Shown one piece after another: positions 19,197-29,741 of a DNA stretch of 64,000 nt (the stretch's first letter is position 1; every line of letters begins with the position of its first letter). A model generated the notes under the pieces. The model did no database searches. It had not been told where the DNA came from and worked only from the letters and a program-made list of their open reading frames with translations. Source of the stretch: Vibrio tapetis subsp. tapetis (GTDB taxonomy: Bacteria; Pseudomonadota; Gammaproteobacteria; Enterobacterales; Vibrionaceae); assembly GCF_900233005.1 (NCBI RefSeq), contig NZ_LT960611.1, positions 1,550,001-1,614,000 on the forward strand, in the 5' to 3' direction. A program made the position numbers and the translations under genes.

Positions 19197-21251
19197 CTAA
19201 CTCAAACGCTGAGCTAAACCGCTACTTCGAACTGTTTTAATGCTGACGCCTTTGGACAACACCGCTGGCTGACAAAATAAATCCAATTGCGATTTAGCAC
19301 GAGTAATTCCCGTATAAATAAGCTCTCGGGTGAGAATAGGACTAAAATCGTTTGGCAGTACCATTACCGTGTGGTCAAACTCACTGCCCTGAGATTTATG
19401 TATCGTCATGGCATACGCAGTTTCGTGCTGTGGCACTCGGCTTGGTAACACCCCTTTTACGCTTCCATCAGGCAATTCAAAATACACTCGTAAGCGAGCT
19501 TCATCTTCCGATTCATCTAACATACAGATGCCGATATCACCGTTATACAAACCTAACCCATGATCATTACGCGTGACCATAACAGGGCGCCCAATGTACC
19601 ACTGCTCTTCAAATCGCGGGATTAAACGTTTTTTTCGTAAATCGGCTTCAATACGTTGGTTCAACCCTGTCAGGCCAAAGTCGCCTTCACGAATGGCGCA
19701 CAGCAATCTACTTTTACTGAACGCTTTCAACACTTGTTTAGGTAACGACGTGGCTGTTTCATCGCTTACATGAAGCAGTGACAGATAGCCGGAATAGTTT
19801 GCCACCATCATATCTATCATCGCAGCATAGGACTCTTTGCTTAAGTCGTGACGAGCAATATCAGTAAACCCAGCTTGCCACACTTTTTCAACTTGGTACG
19901 GTTTACCAGCATTGATGGCTTTGGCTAGTTGACCTATCCCGGAGCGAGCATCAAATCGATAGCTTTTTTGCAGCATACATAAGCTGTCAGCCAAGCCCGC
20001 ATTCGAATTAGTCGACTCACGCTTTAGCCAATCGAACCCGGTCAACGTGGCAAGTTGCTGACCTTGTTGCGCACTAAAACCTTGATCAATGAAGGAGCAA
20101 ATATCGCCCAGCACCGCACCCGCTTCTACTGACGCCAACTGATCTTTATCTCCAAGCAAAATCAACCGAGCTTGATTGGGCAGAGCATCAATCAACTTAT
20201 GCATCATGGGTAAGTCGACCATGGAGGCTTCATCAACGACCAAAATATCCAGGTGTAAGGGATTTGCTTTGTGGTGACGAAATTCCGCGCGGTTTGGTAT
20301 TGCTCCGAGTAATCGGTGGATGGTACTGGCATCAGTCGGAATGGCCGCGATGGTTTCCGGCGCGACAGGGAGCTGGCTTATCGCCGCACCAATAGATTCC
20401 GTTAAACGCGCCGCCGCTTTTCCCGTTGGCGCGACAAGCTTAATAATTGGCAAATGATCGGTGTGATTACCTTGCTCGACTAATGCAGCCAACAGTTTCG
20501 CCACTGTGGTTGTTTTACCTGTACCCGGACCTCCGGAGATCACGGCAAAACGCCGAGTAAGAGCAACGGCTGCCGCGACCTTTTGCCAGTTTAAACAAGC
20601 CGATGTTGGTACTAGTTGACGAAGGCCTTCTAAATCAGCGGCTTTTGTCGCCTTAACCAGCACGTGATCAATCACACTCCAGTCCAATTGCTCTGGCAAC
20701 ACCACATCTAGGTGATCGCACACCAATTGCTGCCGTAATACCTGATTACTTTCAGTCAGATTCTCTAAAGCTTTATACAAAAAACTGAAACTAGGGATAA
20801 ATAAATGCTCCAAGGTTTGAGTCATCGCTCCCAAACCGTTACTAGTAAGAGGAGCAGACTGAGCCAGGCTTTTTAATACGTCGCTTAATTGGCTTTCGTA
20901 GTGCCAATATCGGTGTAAATACAAACGTGAGCCGTCTAATACCAAAGGTTTTGCTTGGCTACCACTTCCAACCACACTTGCACTTTGCATCAATGAAAGC
21001 CAATCGACCTCAGAGGTAATAAGGTTTAGTTCTGCGGCTTGCTCCCCATAGAGGCCTAACATCTGGCTAATTTCCAGCGTAGTTAGATCAATACAGATAT
21101 GGCCTTTACCTAGCTCATGGCTAAGTAACGCAGCTAAAAAGCCAATCTGTTCTGAATGTGTTGTCTCTTGGCTTGCAATAAAACGACCAAACTGATAATC
21201 AAGCTGACGTAATACGCCCTTTTGGCTCAAGCGCTGTAAAGTACTAAACAT
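19197..21251 (-). CDS. recD: RecD, exonuclease V alpha subunit
   Basis: A 684-aa SF1B 5'-3' helicase of the RecBCD double-strand-break repair machine. The Walker A motif GGPGTGKTTTVAK is at about 240-252. Walker B is in LDILVVDEASMVDLP. The C-terminal motif VI region is intact (YAMTIHKSQGSEFDHTVMVLP, YTGITRAKSQLDLF). Its start overlaps the end of recB by 8 bp (21244-21251), giving coupled translation. Last gene of recC-recB-recD. Confidence 0.95.
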   Translation of the reverse strand: MFSTLQRLSQKGVLRQLDYQFGRFIASQETTHSEQIGFLAALLSHELGKGHICIDLTTLEISQMLGLYGEQAAELNLITSEVDWLSLMQSASVVGSGSQAKPLVLDGSRLYLHRYWHYESQLSDVLKSLAQSAPLTSNGLGAMTQTLEHLFIPSFSFLYKALENLTESNQVLRQQLVCDHLDVVLPEQLDWSVIDHVLVKATKAADLEGLRQLVPTSACLNWQKVAAAVALTRRFAVISGGPGTGKTTTVAKLLAALVEQGNHTDHLPIIKLVAPTGKAAARLTESIGAAISQLPVAPETIAAIPTDASTIHRLLGAIPNRAEFRHHKANPLHLDILVVDEASMVDLPMMHKLIDALPNQARLILLGDKDQLASVEAGAVLGDICSFIDQGFSAQQGQQLATLTGFDWLKRESTNSNAGLADSLCMLQKSYRFDARSGIGQLAKAINAGKPYQVEKVWQAGFTDIARHDLSKESYAAMIDMMVANYSGYLSLLHVSDETATSLPKQVLKAFSKSRLLCAIREGDFGLTGLNQRIEADLRKKRLIPRFEEQWYIGRPVMVTRNDHGLGLYNGDIGICMLDESEDEARLRVYFELPDGSVKGVLPSRVPQHETAYAMTIHKSQGSEFDHTVMVLPNDFSPILTRELIYTGITRAKSQLDLFCQPAVLSKGVSIKTVRSSGLAQRLS

Positions 21252-24200
21252 GTTCTAATTCACCATCAATCAGTTGATCAAACTGCTGTAAGAAATCTTG
21301 GCTCGGGCGCGCAGAAAACACACCATGCCCAGATTGCCCATCCATCCCTCTTAAGAACAGATAATACACGCCACCAAAATGCGTTTCGTAGTCATAATTT
21401 GCTACTCGGCTACGTAAGAATCGATGTAAGGCAAGTGCGTAAATTTGGTATTGTAAATCGTAGCGGTGATCGGCCATCGCTTGCTTGAGTTTATCACCAT
21501 GGTATTCACTCACATCATCACCCAAGTGGTTCGACTTCCAGTCCAAAACGTAATACTTGCCGTCATGTTCAAACACTAAGTCAATGAAGCCCTTCAACAT
21601 ACCTTGAACCGTGTGAAATCCTAACTCGCCAGCTTGCTGAGATAATTCATCATGCTGATGAGCCAATTGATTGAAGGCAACGGAAGAGAGCAATTTGATT
21701 GGTAGCAAAAACTCCATTTCAACTAAACGCTGACTTGACCCTTTTTGTGCCAATTGAAGACCATTACCATCCAATGGCGTATGCATTACTTTATCTACCA
21801 TATTCTGCAGTACAGGTAGCCACTCAGCCTCTAAATTTTCGCTTTCAATTAATCGTTCAATAGTTGCTTGGTTGTCAGTGCTGTCAGCAGGCTCTGTAAA
21901 TTCAATTTCTTCAAATAACGTATGTAAAAACGTACCCGGAGCTGCGCCACGAGGAAAAGTAAATATAGAACGCTCTGGTTCGGCTAACTCTTGATCTTCC
22001 TTATCATCGACAGAATCAATATCAAAGCCAGGTTGCTCAAAACTGGCGTCATGATTGGAATGTGAGCCTTGCTTTACCAAACCCGAATAGCTGGTAATAC
22101 GCCAATAGCGATCAATTTGAGTATTGAACTCATTGGCGACAAGCTCTTGCTCTTCCTCTTTTGGTGGCAGGTAAATCGAAGGTTGTTCATCTGGCACGCC
22201 AGTTAACTGCATCGATTGTGCCGTTAAACAAACATTTCGTATCGAGCTCGAGAGCTCAACGGCTGATAACTCTTTACCATTTTGTAATAAGTTCCCCATG
22301 GCACTTAAATGTACACCTGTCGGATCTTTACTTGAACGGCCTTTTCTCAATGGCGTTACGCCTATGATACAACCATAGACGGCGCGTGTTAGCGCCACAT
22401 AAATCAGGCGTAAATCCTCTGCTAGACGTTCTTTATCTGCCTGAACCAATGACGCTTTATTATTGCTAATATCCAATACCGTTTGAGCTAATTGCTCATC
22501 GTAGTACTTCCCTTCACTGGCTTCTCGATAAGCGGAAACAAACGGCAAAAATACCAAATCATATTCCAAACCTTTCGATTTATGAATCGTGACAATTTGC
22601 ACCAAATTTCGTTCTGATTCTAAGCGCTGAATTTGTTCATCACTGACACCAGAAACCCCGGATTGTATATTTGAAATCGTTTCGCCAAGCCAGCGTAATA
22701 AACCATGGTCACTGTCGATTTCTAAGCTCGCTTGTTGCAATAATTCGCCAACATGCAGTAAATCGGTTAAGTCCCTTTCACCTTGTTCTTCTTCTAGCAA
22801 TCGCTCGGCAATTTGATGTTTGCTCATCACCGAACGTAACATTGGCATCACACCTCGTTGCTGCCATAAAATACGGTAATCACGAAACTCGTTGACCGTG
22901 TTTTCCCATAAGACTTCGAGGTTATTTAAGCTATCAAGCTGTTTTGCATCTAAGGCAAATAAGCCTGAAGCCAAGCAAGACCTTAATGCCCGGTCATCAT
23001 CGGGGGTTAATACCGCTTGAATAAGGCGCATCACGTCGGTCGCAATCGTACTGTTAAACACACTGTCTCGATTAGAAAGATAAACACTGGCGATACCTTG
23101 CTGAGCAAGTGCATCTTTAATTAACCGTCCTTCCATTCCGGTACGCACCAACACCGCAATATTACCCGCCCGCAAAGTGTGCTTTTGTTTACCAGTATCT
23201 AGCCAAGCTTGCCCTTGATCGGCAGCGGTCAAAATAGACTGAATATGCGCTGCGGTCGATTTCGCCATAACCTGTTGGTATTCACCTTTAGTCACGGGCT
23301 TGGCTTCTTCGTCTTCGTGCAACCAAAATGTCATGGCATCTTGTTTTTGACCATTCACCTGCCAATGTTTATTTTCAGCACCCGGGCTTGATTTCACCGG
23401 ACGAAATGGAATGTCTTTATCGTAAATAAAAGGGCTATCTGATGCACTAAACACCTGATTTACTGCATTCACCATATCCGCACTAGAACGCCAGTTAGTG
23501 TCTAGCGTATAGTGATCCGCCACCTCATTTCGGGCGCGAATATAGGTAAAGATATCCGCCCCACGAAAGGCATAAATTGCTTGCTTAGGGTCGCCGATCA
23601 TAAATAAGCCACACTCAGGCTGCCCAACGTATATTCGACTAAAGATGCTGTATTGCATTGGGTCGGTATCTTGAAATTCATCGATCATGGCAACGGGATA
23701 CAACTGACGAATTCGCTCCACCAGCAATTGTTGTTCATCGTTATCAATCGCTGCGCTTAATTGAGTCAGAAGATCGTCAAAAGAGAGCCAATTTTTACGC
23801 TGTTTTGCTTTAGCCAGCATCACTCGGCATTGCTCAATGGCATGCGCAAGCAAAGGCTCACGCAGGCTCATAGGTTGAGCCAAAAAGGTTTCTATTGCCG
23901 CAAAGACAGAATGAGAAGGAGCGTCTCCCTTTGGCGTTTTTTCCGCTAACACTTGCTGAGAAAAACGCGCTAACTTGTCGGGGAGTTGATAGTCCACCGT
24001 AGGCGTTGCTGCCCATGTTGAAACTTCATTTAACCAATTGGGTAAGGATTTTTTGGTGTAGCTGCGTTTATTGATATCTGAATTAGCAATGAGATCATGC
24101 AGATCACCCTGAGCCTCAAGCCACAGCGCTTTCAGTGCGTCGATGCCCTTCATGTTTTCCTGGTGAAGATCAGCCAAAGAGCCCTGCATCGCTGGTACTG

Positions 24201-24849
24201 ACACATTCACCGGAACGCCGGTTAGGTACCCACTAACTTGTTGCAACAGTGCTTGTGGAGAAGACCAAATATTGCGAACTTCTGCCGACAGTTCCAACGA
24301 CAGTGGGTAAAAATTACGACGCCAGTAATCGGCCACCACTTGCGCTTTCAGTTGGCTTTCATCGGTCACAAATTCATTATTAAAACGACTACCCGATTCA
24401 AATGCATTTTGGGTCAGCATTCGCTGGCAAAACCCATGAATGGTATAAATGGCCGCTTCGTCCATCTGGCGTTCAGCTTGCAATAATATGTCAGCCGCAT
24501 TTTTATGATCAGTAATGACGTCCAATAATGGCTTAATAACTGGATCGCTACTCACACCGCGAGCAAACGCTAAGCGTGCGTCATGAATACGTGCACGAAT
24601 ACGATCGCGAAGCTCAGCAGTCGCGGCTTCGGTAAACGTCACCACCAATATTTGATCCACGGTAAGCGGTGCTTGATGTCGAGTTTGCTCATCGCCATGA
24701 CCAAGCAGCAGGCGCAAATAAAGCCCGGCGATAGTAAAGGTTTTCCCTGTTCCGGCCGAGGCTTCAATGAGCCGTGCGCCATGCAAAGGAAAAGTCATGG
24801 GAGTTAGTACGGTTGCAGCGTCGTTTTGCTCATCCATATTGGTTGTCAT
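21244..24849 (-). CDS. recB: RecB, exonuclease V beta subunit
   Basis: A 1201-aa SF1A 3'-5' helicase-nuclease. Walker A is near the N-terminus (EASAGTGKTFTIAGL, about 29-43). UvrD-like motifs follow (IDEFQDTDPMQY; LVQIVTIHKSKGLEYDLVFLP). The C-terminal nuclease domain has the essential Asp-Lys motif (FIDLVFEHDGKYYVLDWKSN). The start ATG at 24849 follows an AAAGG. Length matches E. coli RecB (1180). It lies 248 bp after recC, without the ptrA gene found between them in E. coli. Confidence 0.95.
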   Translation of the reverse strand: MTTNMDEQNDAATVLTPMTFPLHGARLIEASAGTGKTFTIAGLYLRLLLGHGDEQTRHQAPLTVDQILVVTFTEAATAELRDRIRARIHDARLAFARGVSSDPVIKPLLDVITDHKNAADILLQAERQMDEAAIYTIHGFCQRMLTQNAFESGSRFNNEFVTDESQLKAQVVADYWRRNFYPLSLELSAEVRNIWSSPQALLQQVSGYLTGVPVNVSVPAMQGSLADLHQENMKGIDALKALWLEAQGDLHDLIANSDINKRSYTKKSLPNWLNEVSTWAATPTVDYQLPDKLARFSQQVLAEKTPKGDAPSHSVFAAIETFLAQPMSLREPLLAHAIEQCRVMLAKAKQRKNWLSFDDLLTQLSAAIDNDEQQLLVERIRQLYPVAMIDEFQDTDPMQYSIFSRIYVGQPECGLFMIGDPKQAIYAFRGADIFTYIRARNEVADHYTLDTNWRSSADMVNAVNQVFSASDSPFIYDKDIPFRPVKSSPGAENKHWQVNGQKQDAMTFWLHEDEEAKPVTKGEYQQVMAKSTAAHIQSILTAADQGQAWLDTGKQKHTLRAGNIAVLVRTGMEGRLIKDALAQQGIASVYLSNRDSVFNSTIATDVMRLIQAVLTPDDDRALRSCLASGLFALDAKQLDSLNNLEVLWENTVNEFRDYRILWQQRGVMPMLRSVMSKHQIAERLLEEEQGERDLTDLLHVGELLQQASLEIDSDHGLLRWLGETISNIQSGVSGVSDEQIQRLESERNLVQIVTIHKSKGLEYDLVFLPFVSAYREASEGKYYDEQLAQTVLDISNNKASLVQADKERLAEDLRLIYVALTRAVYGCIIGVTPLRKGRSSKDPTGVHLSAMGNLLQNGKELSAVELSSSIRNVCLTAQSMQLTGVPDEQPSIYLPPKEEEQELVANEFNTQIDRYWRITSYSGLVKQGSHSNHDASFEQPGFDIDSVDDKEDQELAEPERSIFTFPRGAAPGTFLHTLFEEIEFTEPADSTDNQATIERLIESENLEAEWLPVLQNMVDKVMHTPLDGNGLQLAQKGSSQRLVEMEFLLPIKLLSSVAFNQLAHQHDELSQQAGELGFHTVQGMLKGFIDLVFEHDGKYYVLDWKSNHLGDDVSEYHGDKLKQAMADHRYDLQYQIYALALHRFLRSRVANYDYETHFGGVYYLFLRGMDGQSGHGVFSARPSQDFLQQFDQLIDGELEHV

Positions 24850-25097
24850 TTTTTGCCTTTAAGCTCAACTGATTTGTGATCGAACACTTAAATCATTACA
24901 AAATTAAAAGATCTCAGAATCAAAATAAAACAGCTTGAGATCGAGCTCACGGTTTCATTGAACCCATCTCGTTAGTATCGCTTCCACAGAATTTATGGTC
25001 ACCTCTGACCTTGTGGTCGCACAGTAGACGCCTTACATATAATAATGATTTGCTGGCGACCACCCTACACTTCTTATCACTGTAAACTTTTATCTCA
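24850..25097 (-). other. recC-recB intergenic leader with hairpin
   Basis: A 248-bp gap on a strand where the three rec genes are otherwise contiguous. It holds a hairpin GGTCA-cctc-TGACC (24997-25010), extendable by outer pairing of ccaca with tgtgg (about 24983-25015). No T-tract follows on either strand, so it is not a normal terminator. It may be part of a recB leader or a partial attenuator. No ORF was seen. Confidence 0.35.
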
Positions 25098-28000
25098 TTA
25101 GCGACTTGCCATCTCTTCTGCTGTCGTGGTGGATAAGACTGCCGCTTGCAAAACTAAGCTTGAATTCAACCTGACTTGCTGTGCCAATTCTTCAGTCCAC
25201 TGAGGCCAAATTCGGCTGATATAGCTGTCTATTCCTTCTCCAGGAAAGAAACCACTGTTGAACGTATCCGCCATTTTATTTAAACACTTATCTTCATCAT
25301 CCACCCACTCACCCGCTTTATTAATGCAAGCTTCGATGCCTGCCAGTGCCGTTTTTGGGAAATATGCCAGTGGTTGATTCATGCCTTGATAATACAGACG
25401 GATCAGCTGTGTTAATGCCTGTTTGGCATTTTGAGCAGAGTCTATTGGGGCAATCACCCAATGTTGCACCCCGTCTTTTTTGTCATAGCCAATCAGATGA
25501 GTACGCGTTGAATGGCCATTAGCCGCCAAACATAAATGGTCAATCCACCCTGATAACCAGTCTTGCGGGCGCAGTTTTCCGCAGCGATAACGCACTAAAC
25601 CTGAACGATACAAACGCGTGAGCCAGCCGTTTAAGTGGTAGTTTTCGCGATCAATATCCAAGACTAATGCAACTTCTGCATCTTCTAACTCGGTATGGCA
25701 TAAAGGCGCAATTTCATCGACTAAAGCTTGGGTTTGCGCTGAATTAGTCACAAACTCTAATTCGCCAAAAGCCCCAATGGGCAACAAGCCTTTCGCTCGT
25801 TGCTCGGCAACAAAAGAGGCAATTGCTGCGGTTTCATCGCCACCTTTCATGCGACTTTCGAGCAATATTTCAAGCAACTGGTCACGCATGACATAACCTT
25901 CGAGGCCGCCAACAATAAAAGGTTCATCGTCTTCCATCACACCTTGCAGGGAATCAAAATTCACTTTTAAACGGCGATTAAAGAAATACTGAACAGGCAA
26001 TCGCCAAAAGCGTTGTAGCTCAACCAGATCTAATTGGTACGGTGCATTAAACTCCAACAAGTAATCATCAAGAGGTTGGCTAAACTCGCCACACGCCTGC
26101 CCCCTGCGGTTTACGGTTGGCAGCCACTCTTTTGCGTAACTAGGGCTTTCCAGACTAAAAGCGGACGGGCTAAATGGCATCATGGCATGATGAGAAGTTA
26201 AAACGGCAAGCAAAGCATCACCGGACGCATCGACCGCGAGTGCTTCATCCCCTGCCAAACAATAATTCTGATGGCAGTACTCAAGTAATTCAGAAACCAA
26301 GATAGACGGCACTTTTTCAGTATTATCTTGAATAGAACGGCCAACGTAGCTGATGTACAACCCTTGCTGCGCAGAGAGCAAAGCTTCAAGAAACAAATAA
26401 CGGTCATCATCTCTGCGAGAACGATCTCCCGGCCTTGTTCTCCCAGTCATTAAATCAAACCCTTCTGCAGGCATTGAGCGGGGGTAAGCGCCGTCATTCA
26501 TGCCTAATAGACACACCACTTTAAATGGAATGGAACGCATGGGCATCAAGGTACAAAAATTCACTTGCCCCGCTAAGAAACGCTGACTGACACGAGTGCC
26601 GGATAACCGGTTCTGCAAGTAGATATTAATGACCGAAGGACTGATTTCTTGGTCAAATCCTGCATCAATTAATTGCTCTTGCAACTGAGTTAAGCCATCT
26701 CTAATCGACTTAAGCACCATTTCGTCTTCAAGCTCGACGCTGAAGAAATCATCCAATAGTCCGTGGATGTTCTGGTGCCATTGGCTGGCTGTTTGTGGCA
26801 ATGACAGGGCTTGCCTGTAGTGACTCAGCATCTCAACAAAATGCGCTAATTTTCCCGCTAATTCTGCGTCCATGCCTTGAACTTCATTAAAAGCCGAAAT
26901 ATGACCGCTTGCCCCGGAAAACAAACCATAAGAGTCAGGCATCGCATAACCCAATAGCATTCGCTCTATGCCAAATAACCAGGAGTTTTGTGTTTGCGTG
27001 GGTAAATCAAAATCAACGGATGTATCACCGTCAAGACCCCACCGAACACCAATTTCTTCGATCCATGCTTTCGCTCGTTCAAACTGTTGCTCATCTAATC
27101 CAAATCGCGCCATCATGGCTGGTACTTCCAACAACTCGAGCATCTCAGAAGCGTGGCATCGGCTTTCGGGTAGTGCGATTAAGCTCATGAACGCCGCTAA
27201 AATTGGGCTTTCTTGAGAAGCACTTCTATCAGAAATGGAATAAGGGATATAACGTTCACCTGGCGCATTACCAAACACTGAGGAAATCGCGGGGCTATAG
27301 GCGTTAATGTCTGCCACCATCACGATGATATCTCGCGGTTTCAGTGTTGAATCGGCTTCAAACATAGCCAGCAGTTGGTCATGTAATACCTCAACTTCAC
27401 GCATAGCGCTGTGGCAGGCATGTAACTGTAAGGATTTATCGCCAAGCATGATTGGTTTTTTATGGCGACTAGAGTCCAGAATGCTGTCGTCTTGATGTTC
27501 TTCTAGATTAAGAATGTCGGTTTGGATTTGGTGTAATATTGACTTACTGTCTAGATCAACAAAGGCTTCAATTTCATTGGCTTCTAACTGAGAGAGTAAG
27601 TACATATTATCTCTTCCGAGCTTGCCCATGGACGCTAGTAAGCCGTTACCGACGACATCAGTATGCAGTTCATCAATGACGTTATCTTCAACGCTGCCTT
27701 TAAGCTGTGTGGTTTCACCTGCCAACTCAGAATGGTCTCCTTTCCACTCAATGTGTTTTCTTGCCTGAGAAGCCAAGCGAGCGAGGTATTTTCTGTCTCT
27801 GACCTCTCCCCAGTAATAACGGCAAGGGTTGGTAAACATCAGATGCACATCGATGTGCTCCCCCAGCGCTTTTAAGGCATCCATATAACGCGGAGGCAAT
27901 GAAGAAATGCCGAACACAAATAGACGCTTAGGTAAGTTTTCTACCTTGCCGTTAAAATTGTCTAAGGAATCGATGAAATGTTCGTATAGATTGGCACGAT

Positions 28001-28553
28001 GATAAGGCGATTGGCCTAGTGCTATGGTTTGATCATAGAGTGCTTGCCACAAAATAGGCTGCCAAGGGGATTCCCCTTCTAGCTCAGCTACGTCCTGCCC
28101 CGCTTCCCATGCTGCGATCCATTCAGGTCTATACACCAAGTAACCATCAAAGATATCCGCAATTTTCTCTGACAATTGGTAAAGCTTAGATTGGTCTGTA
28201 TCGTCTTCTAAATACTGCTTTAACGGTGCAAACTCTTCCTGTTCTAACAAGGCTGGCAAGCAAAGCATGAGCTTCCATGTCATGGCTTCTTTATTAAAGG
28301 CACTGCGCTTGGGAACATCAGGCAGCACTTTAGTAAACATTTCCCAAATGAATGTCGCTGGCAATGGAAAATCAAGGTTTGCGGCAACGCCAAATTCATT
28401 CGCCAAGGCCATTTTTAACCACTGAGACATGCCAGGGCTTTGCACCAAAATCTGTTCGGCTTCAAACGGATTTTCAAGAGGATTAATCCTGACTAGTTCG
28501 ACCAATAAGGATTTTAATAATTCGACTTGATTAGAATGATAAACAGTAAACAC
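25098..28553 (-). CDS. recC: RecC, exonuclease V gamma subunit
   Basis: An 1151-aa Chi-recognising subunit of RecBCD. It starts at a GTG (28553) to give MFTVYHSNQVELL, which matches the family N-terminus. The helicase-like inactive fold and the C-terminal nuclease-like domain are full length (E. coli RecC is 1122). Diagnostic segments include ILVQSPGMSQWLKMALA and FPLPATFIWEMF. It probably starts the recC-recB-recD transcription unit. Confidence 0.95.
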   Translation of the reverse strand: MFTVYHSNQVELLKSLLVELVRINPLENPFEAEQILVQSPGMSQWLKMALANEFGVAANLDFPLPATFIWEMFTKVLPDVPKRSAFNKEAMTWKLMLCLPALLEQEEFAPLKQYLEDDTDQSKLYQLSEKIADIFDGYLVYRPEWIAAWEAGQDVAELEGESPWQPILWQALYDQTIALGQSPYHRANLYEHFIDSLDNFNGKVENLPKRLFVFGISSLPPRYMDALKALGEHIDVHLMFTNPCRYYWGEVRDRKYLARLASQARKHIEWKGDHSELAGETTQLKGSVEDNVIDELHTDVVGNGLLASMGKLGRDNMYLLSQLEANEIEAFVDLDSKSILHQIQTDILNLEEHQDDSILDSSRHKKPIMLGDKSLQLHACHSAMREVEVLHDQLLAMFEADSTLKPRDIIVMVADINAYSPAISSVFGNAPGERYIPYSISDRSASQESPILAAFMSLIALPESRCHASEMLELLEVPAMMARFGLDEQQFERAKAWIEEIGVRWGLDGDTSVDFDLPTQTQNSWLFGIERMLLGYAMPDSYGLFSGASGHISAFNEVQGMDAELAGKLAHFVEMLSHYRQALSLPQTASQWHQNIHGLLDDFFSVELEDEMVLKSIRDGLTQLQEQLIDAGFDQEISPSVINIYLQNRLSGTRVSQRFLAGQVNFCTLMPMRSIPFKVVCLLGMNDGAYPRSMPAEGFDLMTGRTRPGDRSRRDDDRYLFLEALLSAQQGLYISYVGRSIQDNTEKVPSILVSELLEYCHQNYCLAGDEALAVDASGDALLAVLTSHHAMMPFSPSAFSLESPSYAKEWLPTVNRRGQACGEFSQPLDDYLLEFNAPYQLDLVELQRFWRLPVQYFFNRRLKVNFDSLQGVMEDDEPFIVGGLEGYVMRDQLLEILLESRMKGGDETAAIASFVAEQRAKGLLPIGAFGELEFVTNSAQTQALVDEIAPLCHTELEDAEVALVLDIDRENYHLNGWLTRLYRSGLVRYRCGKLRPQDWLSGWIDHLCLAANGHSTRTHLIGYDKKDGVQHWVIAPIDSAQNAKQALTQLIRLYYQGMNQPLAYFPKTALAGIEACINKAGEWVDDEDKCLNKMADTFNSGFFPGEGIDSYISRIWPQWTEELAQQVRLNSSLVLQAAVLSTTTAEEMASR

Positions 28554-28675
28554 GTTAGGCTCATGCGGGCAAGATTAACAATGCCCTCAGATTAGCACAT
28601 CAGAACCCATTCCGAGAGAAAACAAGCTTACGAACGCGCGTCTTTGCTGGTAAAAACATCACGTTATCATTAACG

Positions 28676-29635
28676 CTAGTGTGTCTTTCCCGGGATAAGA
28701 TAATGATGAACGTAGCGTACCGATACATAACCGACAACGAGCGTCGCAACGAGCAATTCAAACAAGGCTAAATGACTCACCTGAGCACAATAGTGCTGTG
28801 CAACGCCAACGCTTTCCAGCCACACTGCCATTTTGAATAAGGCCGTTGCACTTATCACGGTTGGGAAGGTGAACGCGGCAAAGCTCGCGCTAAAAGACAA
28901 GCGCATTAAGTGCAAGAAAGACAAATAGGTAACGAAGGTCATCAACACGGCGATACCAAATAACAAAGCAATCAAGATTGGCGAAGGGTGCTCGGTAATG
29001 GTCAGATACCCCGCCATAGATAGGCTCGCTGGTGCCGCCATAATCGCAATCGTTGGCTTAGCCGTATCCGGTATTTGTTCGCAAAACACCAAACGATACA
29101 CCATCACAGGTAACATAATCCCATAGCTCACTAAGCCAAATAACAGTGCCGCTTCAGCAACAGGGGCTAATACGGCCGTACCCGAGAATGAAACATCGGC
29201 CACGATAAGCCCAACCGGCGGGACAAACCAACTCGGCACCATATGGTGTAATCGAAATTCTTTGGCGCGGTGATAAATAAAACTGACGAGAAAAACCACG
29301 TGTAACGCCACCGCTGCTAACCAAATAGCATCACCGATATAAATCGAAAACTGCCCAACGGAATGAGACACCACCATCAAAGCCATGGCAAACGTCGGCG
29401 CAACGCTACCAACGACAGGATGTGCTAGCTCATCACGTAGCAAATGGTTATGGAACACAAACTTCACAAATAGCATAACCAATAGCACACTCGCTAGGAT
29501 GGCTCCGACCCACTGGGCTTTGCCATTCAGTGTTACCGCGTTTTCCCAGCACCACCCCAAACTGGCAATGCCTAATGCTAATCCGGCCATGGGTGTAGGA
29601 GCTGCTGCTGTTTTATTCACTGCCGTTTTTAGCAT
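28676..29635 (-). CDS. TDT-family transporter (TehA/SLAC1-like)
   Basis: A 319-aa protein with about ten hydrophobic segments of the tellurite-resistance/dicarboxylate transporter fold. It has a conserved WFVPPVGLIVADV segment and an N-terminal PTPMAGLALG motif. I chose the ATG at 29635 because AGGA lies 6-7 bp upstream; an earlier ATG at 29674 lacks support. Members carry C4-dicarboxylates, malate, nitrate/chloride or tellurite, and the substrate cannot be told here. It is divergent from a LysR gene that probably controls it. Confidence 0.82.
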   Translation of the reverse strand: MLKTAVNKTAAAPTPMAGLALGIASLGWCWENAVTLNGKAQWVGAILASVLLVMLFVKFVFHNHLLRDELAHPVVGSVAPTFAMALMVVSHSVGQFSIYIGDAIWLAAVALHVVFLVSFIYHRAKEFRLHHMVPSWFVPPVGLIVADVSFSGTAVLAPVAEAALLFGLVSYGIMLPVMVYRLVFCEQIPDTAKPTIAIMAAPASLSMAGYLTITEHPSPILIALLFGIAVLMTFVTYLSFLHLMRLSFSASFAAFTFPTVISATALFKMAVWLESVGVAQHYCAQVSHLALFELLVATLVVGYVSVRYVHHYLIPGKTH

Positions 29636-29681
29636 GATGTATCCTCGTTTGATGCTTTTCTTGAATGCCATCACTTTAAAC

Positions 29682-29734
29682 TTGAACTATGTTTAATTAT
29701 ATCTGAATATATTTAAAATAGAGTTCAATTAAAC
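29682..29734. promoter_or_regulatory. Operator-like region between the TDT transporter and LysR genes
   Basis: An AT-rich shared promoter region of 106 bp. It contains GTTTAATT (29691-29698) and its inverted copy AATTAAAC (29727-29734), plus TTGAAC (29682-29687) and GTTCAA (29723-29728). LysR regulators commonly bind such inverted half-sites in the divergent promoter they share. This is inference from arrangement only. Confidence 0.4.
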
Positions 29735-29741
29735 TAAACAT

